From Symbiodinium kawagutii (Eukaryota > Sar > Dinophyceae > Suessiales > Symbiodiniaceae): DNA of 64,000 nt. Both the position numbers and the translations under genes were made by a program. The DNA lies in the NCBI GenBank assembly GCA_009767595.1, contig VSDK01013692.1, positions 174,332 to 238,331 of the forward strand, in the 5' to 3' direction. The notes below the pieces were generated by a model. That model did not search any database, was not told where the DNA came from, and saw only the letters and a list, made by a program, of their open reading frames with translations. This document shows positions 48,472 through 61,154 of this stretch, in pieces (position 1 is the stretch's first letter; every line of letters begins with the position of its first letter).

Positions 48472-49125
48472 CGGGTCATGAGTGGTTCATGAATGGGTAA
48501 ATGGTGGTTCCGTGGATGCGTCACAAAATTCAAGACCCGGCGAATCAATGAACAAATCATGGTTCTGTTAACCTCTGGACATCCCGGACAGCGGAAGACC
48601 CAAGACAATTGACAGTAGACCGTTGCTTTGAGTCCAGCAATTTTTTGAGGCATATTAATGTGAGATTCTCTCTTCTCATTGCTGGATGGCATGGTGCAAC
48701 TGATCGCCCCACCAATCCGAGGAAAGTTTTAGACGAATATTGATCCAGATGGACAATCGTATGGCCATCGTGTAACGCATGCCAGATACCGCAGACAGAG
48801 AAAGAGAGAGAGAGAGAGAGATAGAGGAGAGAGAGAAGCGAGGGAGAAAAGAGAGAGAGAGAGAGGAGAGAGAGGGAGAAGAGAGAGAGGATAAAAAGAG
48901 AGAGAGGGTAAAAAGAGAGAGAAAAGAGAAAGAGAGAGAGGTGCACATCCTTTTCCGTCTTACAATTTCCAGCTTCATAAAATTATGTTTTCACAACAAC
49001 TTAGCATCTGGACCTGTTGCCCACTGGATGAGGCATTGTCCTTCAGAGTCATCTTGACTTGAAGTCATAAGTGATTTGAGGGCTCGACTCCCTCCAGGTC
49101 CGCTTTATCTTTTCATCTCTTACTT
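48472..49125 (+). repeat. Composite repeat, copy 2 (with GA tract and tRNA-like segment)
   Basis: Same order of parts as 38,046-38,945: left unique part, GA tract (48,795-48,941), short variable part, tRNA-like right part. The GA tract is less than half as long here. Confidence 0.8.
49010..49101 (+). tRNA. tRNA-like sequence, repeat-borne, copy 2
   Basis: 92 nt with the same GGACCTG / CAGGTCC acceptor pairing, D arm and anticodon-region insertion as the copy at 38,834. The T arm is GAGGG CTCGACT CCCTC, differing from copy 1 in the loop. Both are one or two changes from a TTCGAGT loop, so they descend from a functional-type T arm. Only a TTTT tract follows. Probably not an active tRNA gene. 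Confidence 0.4.
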
Positions 49126-49330
49126 AATTACTATCGTTTAAAAAAATTGATGGTATTCAATACTAAGTGACAGCTACTGGTGGTTAGAATGCTGGTGTTA
49201 CTGGATGCTGATGTATCTTGGCTATCCTTGGCTGACGATTTGTCACTGATCTCGTGGGGGGAGCTCCTGGGAGGCCTCCCAACAGTTGGTGATTTTGTCC
49301 AAGCTCTTCATCTCTTTGATTCACCAATCC

Positions 49331-49449
49331 GGCTATGGGTCAAGCAGTTAACCAACCAAGTTCATAGGGGATATTGACCAACAAAACCATAGGGAAAACG
49401 AGCTGGTTAATGATGGGGAACTAGGTGTACGGGGTTTTGACCCATAGCC
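49331..49449. mobile_element. MITE family 1, copy B
   Basis: Ends GGCTATGGGTCAA / TTGACCCATAGCC. Flanks ATCC / ATCT (3 of 4). The interior is in the reverse orientation relative to copy A. Confidence 0.75.
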
Positions 49450-49975
49450 ATCTTTGTCACCAGCATCTTGCAACTGGTGAGGTCATCGAGATCCCTGTCA
49501 TTTGCTGGCAGCGAATTCATCCGCTCGGGCGTGGCACTAGCCATTCTTGACCACTGCCAGCTACTCACTTGACGTGCAACCACACCCCCTTGTGCTCACA
49601 AGCAAGTTGCGCGGGCTTGTAGTACATCTTATGGGGCAAAATGGTGATGGGGCATTTTATCAGCATGTCTTATTTACAATTATTATGAAGAAGAACATGT
49701 GTGTTTTTTCCCAAACACACAAAATTTTGTTTTTTAGGGTTCTGGTTTTGGTTTATGGTTTAGGGTTGACATATGCCACTTCACGTTGCATGTGATTTAC
49801 ATCCAAACATGATGACACCCAACATGCAGCCTATGTACCCTGTACCATGGGTTACAAAAACCATGATGCTGCACAACTCAATTTTCTCCCACAAAACAAA
49901 ATCTTTTGTGATGTTACAAGATGTCAACGGGACGCGGACAAAGGGCCGATACCCGTTACTTTTCTACCATCATTA

Positions 49976-50140
49976 TTAACTTGAATCATCAATCAACCAC
50001 TGAAATGGTCAATCAACGACTTCAATCATCAATCAACATCAATCAACCGTCATCATCAACCATCATCAACCATCAATCAACCATCATTCAACCATCAACA
50101 TCAACCATCATCAACCATCATCAACCATCATTCCCAAGAC
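49976..50140. repeat. ATCAACC-type degenerate tandem repeat
   Basis: Repeating CATCAACCATCATCAACC words over ~165 bp. Confidence 0.8.
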
Positions 50141-52027
50141 TCCAACCATTCGCTTGATCCTCCGCCGGCGCGGCGCGACGGGACTTTCGCTGCGCGCCTG
50201 GATCTCGGTGAGTCGCAAGTCCAGTGGGCAATAGATCTGCGGCAAAGGATGCTTAATGGTTGGTCACAACGCATGGCTTGAAAGGTGGCGATTTCTGCAT
50301 TTGTTTTAATAAATATATGTATATTTATATGTCTATATATATATATATATATATATGCTTTAAATTAATTTGCTTACAAATAATTTCCATGAACATGTAC
50401 ATAGAAATATATGCATGTATGCATGAACATGAGTTTATGAAATTGATACGAATGATAGATGATACTGTATCCGATATTCTATATATGCGATGTGCGTCAA
50501 GTGATATACTGTATATCAGATGTATAGATGTATGATATATTGTATGCACTGCACACATTGCGAATCACACTGACTGAGTCTTGTATGTCAAATATGGCAT
50601 GAAAATTGTAAATATCCACCGTTGCTGGTCAGCCATCATTGGCCGTCTATATATAAACAATGGCATATCAACCAACCCAAGAGTGAGTGTCACATTTCAT
50701 TCCATCCTCACGAATCAGGTTGTTGGTGCATAGAAAGCTTGACCATGACTAGCAAAGAAACAATCTGAATGTTGGCATACCAAGTACCAGTTCTACATAG
50801 CTATGCCCGCAAATGGGATACCCCGGAAATGAATGATTTCCCTCTTGAACATGAACATGAACATGACCTGGGCTGCTGGTACCAGGGTACTACCATGGCA
50901 ATGACCGGACACTGCTGCCACTGCCCCCTCATCCCTGTGTCAGAGCCTTGTAGTAGTTGGCCCTCTGCACTTCACTTGCGATCAACGAAACTCCCACCAG
51001 ATCCTTCGCACAAGGGAACAGCATGAGATCAACTTCTACCATTTCACTGCGATGATCATCATGATTGGAAAAACATATGATGTTGTAGTCATTGATAATA
51101 TCACTTTGGGTAGTACCACGGCTTTCATTGATGTCAACACAAATGTTGCTATTGCTGTATCATGACTACTGTCATCACCGGCGCTCTTGAAAACATAATT
51201 GCTGATTTTTGGAAGTATACTAATCACTATCAACCAGTATCAACCATATGAATGGGAACAGATGTTGGGGAGTGTCATCACTATGCCGAATCAACACCTC
51301 TAAAAAAAACAGAGCCACACACTGGGAAAACGTGAAGCCGCCTTGCCTGCAAGTACTTTGCTTCGGCCATGGCTTGTTACGATTCATAGTGGCTACTAGT
51401 GGCTTATAGCCATGATCCATAGTGATATCAGTGGTCATTACCACGGCAACTATTCTCAACAAATTCAGTCGTGTGGATGATGATAACGACTTACCAGAAT
51501 GATATACATCATCAGTGGTACTTATGATATTATATTGTCAAAGTACATAGGATTTTGATTTAGTCCTTGAATGTCGTTAGTTTACTATAGTGATATGAAT
51601 GTTCATTCATGACTACTTTGTAATGACTAATCATGAAAATGTTGTTCATCTTGAAATTTGTTATATCAAACAGCTACATTTTGCATTACAATAGCCATTG
51701 TGAAATTTAACCATGTTTACTGTGATACTTCATCATGTTTACTAGAATGCTAGTCTTTTAGTTGTAAAATTTAGCATTGTGTTTAAATGTGAATAATTTA
51801 CTATGGTTGTTTGTCATGTTTACTCACATTTTAGTTTCAAAAATCTAGCATTTGAGTCGCAAAAATCTCATAACTATGGTAGTTCATCCTGGTAGCCACC
51901 GGCTTGTCATGACTCATCGTCCATGTTCGCCCCGCGCCTGCGTCGAAGTGGCACACCGCTGGTCCCAGGGCTCCGAAAGCGTGGCCTGCGGGACATGATG
52001 GCCCGGTCCGGTTCAGAAAGGGTGACG

Positions 52028-52260
52028 AATGATGGCTGTATGATGGCTACATCATGACTATATACTGGCTATAGGATGGCTATATGATGGTTATGTATGA
52101 TGGCTACATGATGATTATGTATGATGGCTACATGATGGTTATGTATGATGGCTACATGATGGTTATGTATGATGGCTATATGGTGGTTATGTATGATGGC
52201 TACATGATGGTTATGTATGATGGCTATATGGTGGTTCGATGATGGCCATATCATGGCTGT
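52028..52260. repeat. 23-24 bp minisatellite
   Basis: About nine head-to-tail units of the form GATGGCTACATGATGGTTAT plus GTAT, slightly variable. Confidence 0.9.
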
Positions 52261-54162
52261 GTCATTGCTATATATGATGGCTGTGTGATGGCTAGATGAT
52301 GGTTATATGATAGCTTGGTACTCCCTAATAAAAGGTAATTCTCACCAGATATAGTTTGGTTATATAATATTTCATGATGGACAATGGCTTAGTTGTAGGG
52401 GTTTATGATGGTTACACTACTACTTGACAACTACTACAAAACTTGCAAATCAATTCTTTTGCCCATCCCATGTTACATAACCATCATATAACCATCACAT
52501 AGCCATTATATAGCCATGATAGCTACATCCCTCGCAATAGAAATCGGTACCCAGCAACCATAGCAACACCGAAGCGCCGCGCCTTGATGTTCGCGGGCAT
52601 GGTGCCAAAAGCTGACAGGTAGTCCTGCTACCGTGGAAGTGGGAACCCTTGAGGCATGGGAGAACGAACGGAATTGTGGTTATAGGATTATCTACCAGTT
52701 TTGTACCGTGAGTAAGTAAGCAGGCTAATGGTACATTATAGTCCTTAGGATATAATTAGGTAGAGTTAGGCATAAGAAGTTTGCCTACCAGATATGATAA
52801 ACTAGGATCAAATCATATCTATAATTACTGTACGGCCTAACCAGAGTATCCGGGACCCTTTAGTGAAAATCGCCAGCAATCACCAACAATTGTTGGGATG
52901 AAGGAACAACGACACTCACATAAGGAACAGGATCATGGGTTGGTTGATGTTGGGTCTGCAAGCAATTGCCTATATCAGGTAGTTTCCTAACAATCACCTG
53001 GATCGCTGTTTTAAAAGAACAAGACCAACAACTGCCTGTGGGTCAGAAGCCACTGATGACCGGTAGATGCTGTCTTGCCAGCAGTGGGCGGGGATGTCCC
53101 TTGTCCGCTTGACGTTTCGTGTAGCACGGGATTGATGGGACACTTTCGCTTGCACTTGAACGCTTCGCTCCACGGTGCTCAAGGGATCATAAAGTCGCTA
53201 ATGCAAACGCTTGAATCATCAACCAGGTGAACAATTCCCAGAAAATCGGCCATAAACTTCAATGAACCAAGCCAAAAACATCAGCTCGCTGGTGAATTCT
53301 GAGGTTGAGCTTGGTTAATGCTTGACCTCATAATAACCAAACGGTTTAATCAGCCCTCAGGTAACTGGTATATGGGTGTTTCTCAAAATAGGAGACTCCC
53401 AAAAACATCTCATAGTTGTCATTTGTAGTAGTGTACCAAAGTTTACTATGGTTCCCAATAGCTAATATCGGTTGTAGTAGCTAATACGGTCGGTCTACTA
53501 CAAATGAAAAATATCTGATGTTTTTGTTTGGGAGTCCCAATTGTACCCATCTAATATTTATCGTCTGAAAAACCAACCATTTTTGGGTGTTTCTCGAAAT
53601 AAAGGACCTACAAAAACATCTAATATTTGCCATTTATACTATAGTAGTAGTATACTACTTTGGGTAAACCAATCATTTTTGGAGGGTTCCCACTTCGCTG
53701 GTGAATTCAACCATCTCAGCTGGTGAATCTTCGACAAGCCCGCACCTCCCTAGTGGAGCCCACCCAGGTGTCGATGAGGCCGGAGCTCATCTGCGTGTAC
53801 TGGCGGACGTTGAGGCACGGTGAAGGGTGGCGGGTCTGTGGTGACTGGTGTTCAAGACTGGTTGGTCAGATGGTGATCTGAAAAAAAATGGTGATGTCGA
53901 TGGCAATCGCTAATTCTGGATAATCTGAAGTTTCTATGGTTGACAATTCTGGTTAGTCACTGTTGTTATCAACATTAATCAATCATGGCACTTCGTTGCC
54001 AAAGTTACTACGGTTGATAATTCTGGTTGATAGCTGATGCTCGGCCCACTGGCTTGACAGTTGGCGGCTCCGGCCATGGAGCCATGATCCCCCAACCAGT
54101 GGTTGATTAGTTGCTGATTGATAACCAGCAACCAACAACAGTTGGATAGTCCTGGATTCAAC
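52261..54162. other. Host DNA without a supported gene
   Basis: Two partial heads of MITE family 2 (from 53,374 and 53,585, with GGGTGTTTCTC). GC-rich islands at 52,565-52,625 and 53,745-53,835 are open and bounded by AG / GT-like sites, the second reading LVEPTQVSMRPELICVYW in one plus frame. No family recognised. Confidence 0.45.
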
Positions 54163-54205
54163 CAATCAACATCAACAACAACAACAACAATAACAACACG
54201 TAGTC

Positions 54206-54280
<75 letters not shown>

Positions 54281-54536
54281 CTAGTACTAGTAGTAGTACT
54301 AGTACTAGTACTAGTACTAGTACTAGTACTAGTACTAGTACTAGTACTAGTACTAGTACTAGTACTAGTACTAGCAGTAGCAGTAGCAGTAGCAGTAGCA
54401 GTAGCAGTAGCAGTAGCAGTAGCAGTAGCAGTAGCAGTAGCAGTAGCAGTAGCAGTAGCAGTAGCAGTAGCAGTAGCAGTAGCAGTAGCAGTAGCAGTAG
54501 TAGTAGGAGTAGTAGTAGTAGTAGTAGTAGTAGTAA

Positions 54537-54569
<33 letters not shown>

Positions 54570-54581
54570 CAGTTAGTAGCA
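54163..54581. repeat. Three-phase AGT microsatellite
   Basis: CAACAA units (54,163-54,196), then (AGT)n to ~54,280, (AGTACT)n to ~54,372, (AGCAGT)n to ~54,500, and again (AGT)n. Long frames on both strands are poly-Ser or poly-Thr artefacts. Confidence 0.95.
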
Positions 54582-57096
54582 GTAGTTTTAGGTTTCCAAC
54601 CACCAACAATAACTGGACTTCACCGCCACAGCCAACCACAGCTGTCAGCTTGACATCTCCAGTCCTCTAAGCTGCTTGTGAAGCCGCTCTCGGAGCTTTG
54701 GCCTGCGCGGCAACTGTGGTTCCTGATGCTTCTTCAGAAATGCCTAGCTCACACGAGAGTGACCTGATCAATTCGCGATCAACTATGGTCAACTAAGAAT
54801 TGACAACGAGGGTCAACTAGGAACTGACAACCAGGGTCAATTGGTGAACTATGGTCATCTATGGATTGCATGATTATATCAACTATGGTCAACCATTCAT
54901 GGTCAACTAGTAATTATGGTCAAATATTCGTGGTCATTGACCACCTCACCAACTACTGCCATTAACAACTACCAGTTAAGCCTTCATGGCAATCAGAATC
55001 ACCAAGAAATACAAGCGATTATCACCTATTCTGTCTATTGTAACTGACTATCATCACCACTAATAGTAACGAGAACGATCATTAACCATTGTTTTCCCTA
55101 TAGTTTTGTTGGTCATTATCCACTTCTCCACCATTATTGCCGGATAAGATCGCCCCAGCTTCACCAGGCTTCACCATGATCAACCAGTGTCGTCACCGGG
55201 AAGCTTCCACGACGAGCCCCGAAATGCGTCCCTACCGCTGGACCTGCAAGGCCAAACCAAAAGAGCGAACCTGACGGCACAGCAAGTGATGATGAATGGT
55301 GATGGTTGACGGGTGGTGTTGACTAGTGGTACTAGTGGTTAATAGTATGGATTAATACTAGCGGCTAATAGTACTGGTTAATACTGGTGATTAATGCTGG
55401 CCAATACGGATTAATACTACTTAATCACAAATTGCATGGTTGACTGTGGTAAATGGCCAATGATTGTGGCGATGGTACGGTAAATGACCAATGAAATTGT
55501 TGGTCAACCCCTAATATGAACAGCTATTGACCACTACTAAATGAATCAATGATAATGTTCTAAGAACAATGACACAAGCAATCCATAGGCAGTGAATAAC
55601 AGTGAATCAATGCAAGGCACCACAACAATAACAATGCTTCATTGTTAACATATAAGAATAATGGCTCGGCACAACCACAATTGTAGCGATGGCCTCCTCC
55701 CAACGCGATAGAAATTGTTTTCATTCATACTGGTGATTAATGACGGTTGATCATGGTCACTAATGGTTACCAATGGTGAAAATGCTGGCAATCATGCATA
55801 ATGATGATTGATATTGATTGCAGTGCGTAATGTATCAACATTGGCGTAATACAGCAACAGAGTGAATGTCATGTTTTGCATCATGTCAATGATGATTCAT
55901 GATTCTTGAGGGTCAAAAATCCTTGATCATGGCAAATAACTGAATGATCACCCTCTGGGAATCTTTGTAAACCATGAAATTCGCTTGAAAATTATGCTGA
56001 AGAGTGGTTCAGCCACCCACTTGTGCCCCGAAATTCTTTGGTACAAAATTATTGCAGAGCGGAAAACTGCTGGTTCAACTGCTATGGGCCATTATTGGCT
56101 GACAGAGCTTCATGATATTGTTGATAGTAATGAGGGCACACAATGATTCATATGGTAAAAAATGAAGGTTGATAATGCTTGAGTCTGGTTAAGCTTTGTA
56201 TTTGAAAGTTCCCAGCCATGAGACTGAACCCGTCCCCCTCCGTGCCAAGCTCACACGTGTAGCTGGTCGGAGCTTTAGAGCTGGATCTCCCCTTCCATCA
56301 GGTAGTTCACCATAACAGTAAACCACTATGAGTCCAAGTTATTAACCGCTACATTAAGCTTTAGTTAACGCTTAAGCACTGTTTATTCTTAACCACTATT
56401 AACCATCAATTCTGAGTATTAACCACTATTAACCACTATTAACCACTATTTACGAATTGACATTAGTTCACCACTATTACATAACCACTATTAACCACTA
56501 TTAACCATCAATTCTGAGTCCATCGACACAAAACCAAGACTTCGGTAACCTGAGGCTCCTGCCCAGAAAGAGCCCGGCGCAGTTGTTGTTGGGGCAGTAG
56601 GTGCCCTGCAAGCGCAGCCGAGCTGCCCTGGAACTTCAAGGCTCGGCAAGGGCAAGTTGGGGGGGCAGCTCTATCTGGCTATGGGTCAGTATTAACCAAC
56701 CAAACATGGTGGATAATGATCAACAACCAATAGGGAAAAAAACAATGGTTAATACTGGGGGAACCAGGGGTACAGGGTGAACTGACCCGCAGCCATCTTT
56801 AAAAACTGGTAGGCAACCTATCTTTCAAAGTGGAAAGCCTACCTACCAGTTTGGTTGATGGTAAACGTTGCAGGCGAGGTTGTGTGAACTCGCCTTTCCG
56901 TCACTGAGAGCCCTGCCCCATGGTTGCCCACATACCAATTGTGGTAGTAGATGTACTGAAGCAGCGCCTCCAGCGTCCAGTTTTCGAGGTGATCACATGG
57001 GGAGACATTTCCTCAATGATAGGGGGAACACCATGGTAACCTGGACGCATCCACGGATGGAAACTTGACCTTTTCTTTCAGAAAATCAAACATTGA
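54582..57096. other. Host DNA without a supported gene
   Basis: Degenerate repeats including AACCACTATT (56,380-56,515), MITE family 1 copy C, and GC-rich islands at 55,190-55,290, 56,225-56,305 and 56,570-56,660 that may be exons. No recognisable product. Confidence 0.45.
56677..56794. mobile_element. MITE family 1, copy C
   Basis: Ends GGCTATGGGTCA / TGACCCGCAGCC, flanked by a perfect 4-bp target duplication ATCT (56,673-56,676 and 56,795-56,798). Confidence 0.78.
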
Positions 57097-57471
57097 AGAT
57101 TTGTCGAGATCTTCACTGCAAATTTTGGCATCGCTCAAGTCACTGAGGCACTTGCCTGGTCGTACCTGGCTGTCAAGCGAGGTCGAAACCCGGCTATGTG
57201 GCAGTTGGCTATCCAGGACTGCTCGGATGATCCCAGGGATCGTATCGAAGTTGATTATCCTGCTACTTGCGGTGTGCGTCAACCTGGGGGCACAACTTAC
57301 TGGGACGATGATCCGTGGAAGATGGGCAAATCAAATTCTTGCAAAGCAAGTCCCCCTTCTGAGCTGCTAGTTCATACTCATGATCTTCTTCTTACAAGGG
57401 ATTGGAAAGGCAATTCTGATTTTGTACTTCTGGAGCATGAGTCCTTTGCTTGGAGGAGCATGATTAATTGA
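57097..57471 (+). other. Possible terminal exon, 124 codons
   Basis: An open plus frame with protein-like composition: VTEALAWSYLAVKRGRNPAM, then a Cys/Asp-rich part, ending WRSMIN and a stop. A pyrimidine tract with AG (57,071-57,081) lies just upstream. Codon use is even and the stretch is not repetitive, unlike its surroundings. No family recognised. Low confidence as a gene. Confidence 0.25.
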
Positions 57472-60400
57472 ACATGTGCAAAAAAGCCGAAGAAGCAGGT
57501 AGGTACAGGTGCAAGTTCGAACTACGGCATCCAGAGTGACCCTCCGGGCGGAGCCGATTAGCTCACTGCCTGTAGGATTGCCTTAACCACAGCAAGCCAA
57601 CACCAAAGAGTCGCAAATGCAGAAAGCCCCCACCCATATAAAGAATAGGCCACTCTGACAGGTCAACAGGCAGCTTCACAGCCCAAGGAACAAGGATGAG
57701 AAGGGGCATTCAACAAGCTGCGTCTACAAGCAAAACAGAAACAAGTGGCTCGCTAGGGAGCACCCAAATCCTGCAAGAGCCCACAGCGCCCAAAATCCGC
57801 CAGGGGCACTTTTCTTGATTTCTCATTGCTACAGGCCTCTTACTGTTGGTCAATATCCGTAGTGCATTACATGACCCGATCCTACTCTTATGTGCATATG
57901 CGGGGTTATACACCAGCACCAAACACAATAACCCCAATGACATCTGATATAGAGAACATGGAACATGGGATGATCATCCAGAAAAAAGAATCCATATAAT
58001 CCCATAGAGAACCAATATAATAACACAAATTTGAACACCCGAAACCTACCCCAAAACGTTCGTGTTTTTCAAGCATTTTTCTGCCACCTCCAACTCATCC
58101 CGTCCCGGTCACGTGAGGCCGTTGGCAGTGCTGTTGTCCGCCAGTTTGGCCTCAAAAGCCTCAGGCAGTGAAGGCACTACCACCAGGCACTGGTCGAGTT
58201 ATACCGAACAGCCACAGTTAACAACAGCCATAGCCATAGTCAACAATCATAGTGGTAGAGTGTGATAGACACATTCAACTATCATCATTGACATAGTTGA
58301 TGATAGCCCTAGTTCCTGGCTCAGGGCAATAGGGCTATGGGTTGCTGCTCGACAAAGGTTGTAATCACTAGTTCATCATGCTTCGCTGATAGTGGTTGCA
58401 CTTAAGCATGGTTGATCGCTGATGAGCCAGGTAACCGTGGCTATCCACCTGATGATGAGCATAGCCAGCTGGTTTGTTAGCAGCTGACAGCAGAAGGGTT
58501 TTCAACAATGCCCAAATTGAAGCATTTCTTTCGTAAAGATGGTCCCACCAGTAGCTTTGGGATCGGCCAAATCGCAAACTTTCCGGTGAGCAAACATGGC
58601 ATGCCATCAGCCACAGCCAAGTCTGTGATGTTCGTTGGCCTCGTTGGATCTCTGGCCATCACCTCCACCCAAGCTTTCAAATCGTTGACAACTGGAACAG
58701 CCTTTTTCACAGGATAGCTCACTGAGTTTGGCATAGTATTACGGCCACAAGTCTAAGTGGGGGAATATACAAGCCTGACTATCAACATAAGTGATAAAAC
58801 ATTGACGCAGCTTTAACCAACTATACAGGATACACAACCCAACTAGTCCCAAGCTACCGCGTTCACCGGAAAGCTCCCCCTGACATCCCTGGCACCTCCC
58901 AAACCTGGTTGGCGCCGTAGACCGCCGAATAAGGCGTCTGATCTGCCTGGGTTTTTTCCGCCACGGCCGGGACCAGTCTCGTTGACCGGTCGCATGAGCC
59001 ACAACCAGATCTTCCCAAACTGGGACGGAGAGGTTATCTCTTATAACCAACAATAATGAGCCACAATAATAACCAACAATAATCGGTTATTATGGACAAT
59101 CAGCAACAATAATATGGGATCCCAGATCTTTGATAATCTTTGATCTTTGAGTTTTTGCCATTATTAATTATTGTTGGTCATTATCCCTCATTAATCACTA
59201 TAATCCCCTACGAAACCACCAGATCTTCGGCAATCTTAGGGAACCGAGTCTTTTCACCAAAAATTTTAGTTGTTGGGATGTGAACTGGGCCCACTTTTCA
59301 GTTGGTCGGTTGTGTCCCGTCCCCTGAGTTGACGGTTTTTGCCACTGGGATCCTTCTTTGGGCTGCCGAAAGTTGTGAATATCGCGAGGTAAGCTTCGAC
59401 ACTGGGCTATCAATTCGAAATTCTCTGTATGCTCATGTCTAAACATATGGTGGTTTCTCAAAATCGGGAACCCAAAAAATGGTTGGTTTACTATTATAAA
59501 TGGTTAATAACTAGATGATTTGGGGGTACCCCGGGTACCCCTATTTTGAGAAACACCCATATCATATCATCTCTATGTGCATATCTGCCCGTGCAGTAAA
59601 TTTAGACTTGACCGCTGGAACTTTGTTGTGGACCTGCCAACGGACCCGCTGGTAGCCATCATTAACTGGTTGTAATAGCCGGGTCTAGAGTCAAGGTTTA
59701 GGTCTGGATCTTCCAGCATTCATAGAGGGGGTGTTGTAAGCCGTGACCGACATGGAATTCTTTTGGCAACATCTAAATAAGGGAACAATTGTGTAAGAAT
59801 AAGGAAAACAATGGAAACAAGGGAAATCAAGGAAATAAGGGAAAAAAACTCATGGAATTCTTTTGGCAACTAGTGTAAGGGAATTAAGGGGAAAAACACA
59901 CACTGCTGCAGTGCAGTTCTACTGGTTCCCAGGTCATCTGTGGCCATTCGCCGCTGATATTGACTTGCAAATCTTCATGTAGTCTCTACCTTTGACGATG
60001 AGAATCGTGCCAAATCATGGCTGAGCCTAACATTTCTTGATATCGTTAAAAGCGTGGTGAACCAAATCAACAATTATATTTGACCTGACAATGTCATTTT
60101 CATTGTGGTAGTAAAAAACAAGATGAACCACATCTTCACCGATGTATTGTTGCGCCAGCCATCTTTTGCTGTGGCGCCCGCACCGTTTCTTTGGAAAACA
60201 GGGGCAGGAACAGCAGCATGGCCAAGATCAGGCCTTAGTTGCCGCGGTTGCCGCGGTTGCCGCGGTACCGCTGTTGCCGCGGTACCGCTCTGCCATTGAG
60301 GGGTTGATTTCAGCAATTTACTAAGGTATTTGCCATGTTGGAAATGGTAGCAATCCTCTACGCAATAAACTATCCTCGTCAATCAACCCGCTGCCAACCA

Positions 60401-61027
60401 CTGGCAGAATACTTTCCTTGGATACTGATGAGGCTGTTGATAGCCTTGGCGCTGCTCAATGACTATCCAATAACAGAGGCGCCTCAAGGCAATGACTACA
60501 ACACTTACCACACTGATTCGAGGCGGCATAAGGATTGACCCTTCAAACATGGGGTGAACCAAGCCTTGTAATCGAACCACCTGGTAGATGAAATTATGAT
60601 CCAGGCAAGCCACTCTCTACAACTTAACTGGCCAATGATGTCCCTGTAACTGTTGGAGTTACTTGATTCACAATTGGATTTTTCCCGGAGTTATGATGGC
60701 CAACCTTTTGTCAGGGGTCATCCGTCCGCTGAATCAAGATCCATTATCATTATCAACCAAATAACAACAAGGATGACGCATTTTATTCGCCGGGCTAAGT
60801 GACAATCACACAACCATGACTAAGCGTTAATCATCATGGCTATTGAAGATTTCCCACCACTATTGATCACAACTGATTGATAAATCGTAAATCGACCATG
60901 ATGTTGAAATTGATCACTATGTTGATCACTATGTGGTGGTTTCTCCAAATAGCGCACCCCTGAATCATCCTTTTTGAGTCATTTACAATCATAAAACAAC
61001 CATAACTTTGAGGGTTCCCCATTACTT
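57472..61027. other. Host DNA without a supported gene
   Basis: Spacer with a MITE family 2 copy (59,449) and a 20-bp direct repeat CATGGAATTCTTTTGGCAAC at 59,751-59,770 and 59,851-59,870. At 58,590-58,715 both strands are open. The minus frame reads VPVVNDLKAWVEVMARDP and could be an exon. Nothing recognised. Confidence 0.45.
59449..59558. mobile_element. MITE family 2, copy D
   Basis: Starts GGTGGTTTCTCAAAATCGGG, ends CCTATTTTGAGAAACACCC. The interior matches copy C (TTGGTTTACTATTATAAATG). Confidence 0.65.
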
Positions 61028-61154
61028 GGCTGTGGGTCAAAACCCCGTACCCCTGGTTCCCCCCTGTTAACCATTGTTTTCCCTATTGTTGTTGGTGGAA
61101 ATCCCCTATTATTTGGTTGATTAATATTGACCCATAGCCACTTGAGAAACACCC
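60935..61154. mobile_element. MITE family 2, copy E, interrupted by MITE family 1
   Basis: Left part from GGTGGTTTCTCCAAATAGCG to 61,027, right part ACTTGAGAAACACCC (61,140-61,154). Removing the inserted family 1 element and one ACTT restores a family 2 end like that of copy C. Confidence 0.75.
61028..61139. mobile_element. MITE family 1, copy D, nested
   Basis: Ends GGCTGTGGGTCAA / TTGACCCATAGCC with a perfect 4-bp target duplication ACTT (61,024-61,027 and 61,140-61,143). Inserted in MITE family 2 copy E. Confidence 0.8.

Larger units (their letters stand above)
49126..52027. other. Host DNA without a supported gene
   Basis: Contains MITE family 1 copy B, an ATCAACC-type repeat field (49,976-50,140), a GC-rich island ending in GTGAGT (50,157-50,215) that looks like an exon-donor boundary, TA repeats, and AT-rich spacer. 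No recognisable ORF. Confidence 0.5.

Noticed and set aside
52028-52260. CRISPR-like tandem repeat
   Set aside because: Head-to-tail 23-24 bp minisatellite without spacers.
54118-54639. 150-codon poly-Ser and poly-Thr frames on both strands
   Set aside because: Pure microsatellite translation.
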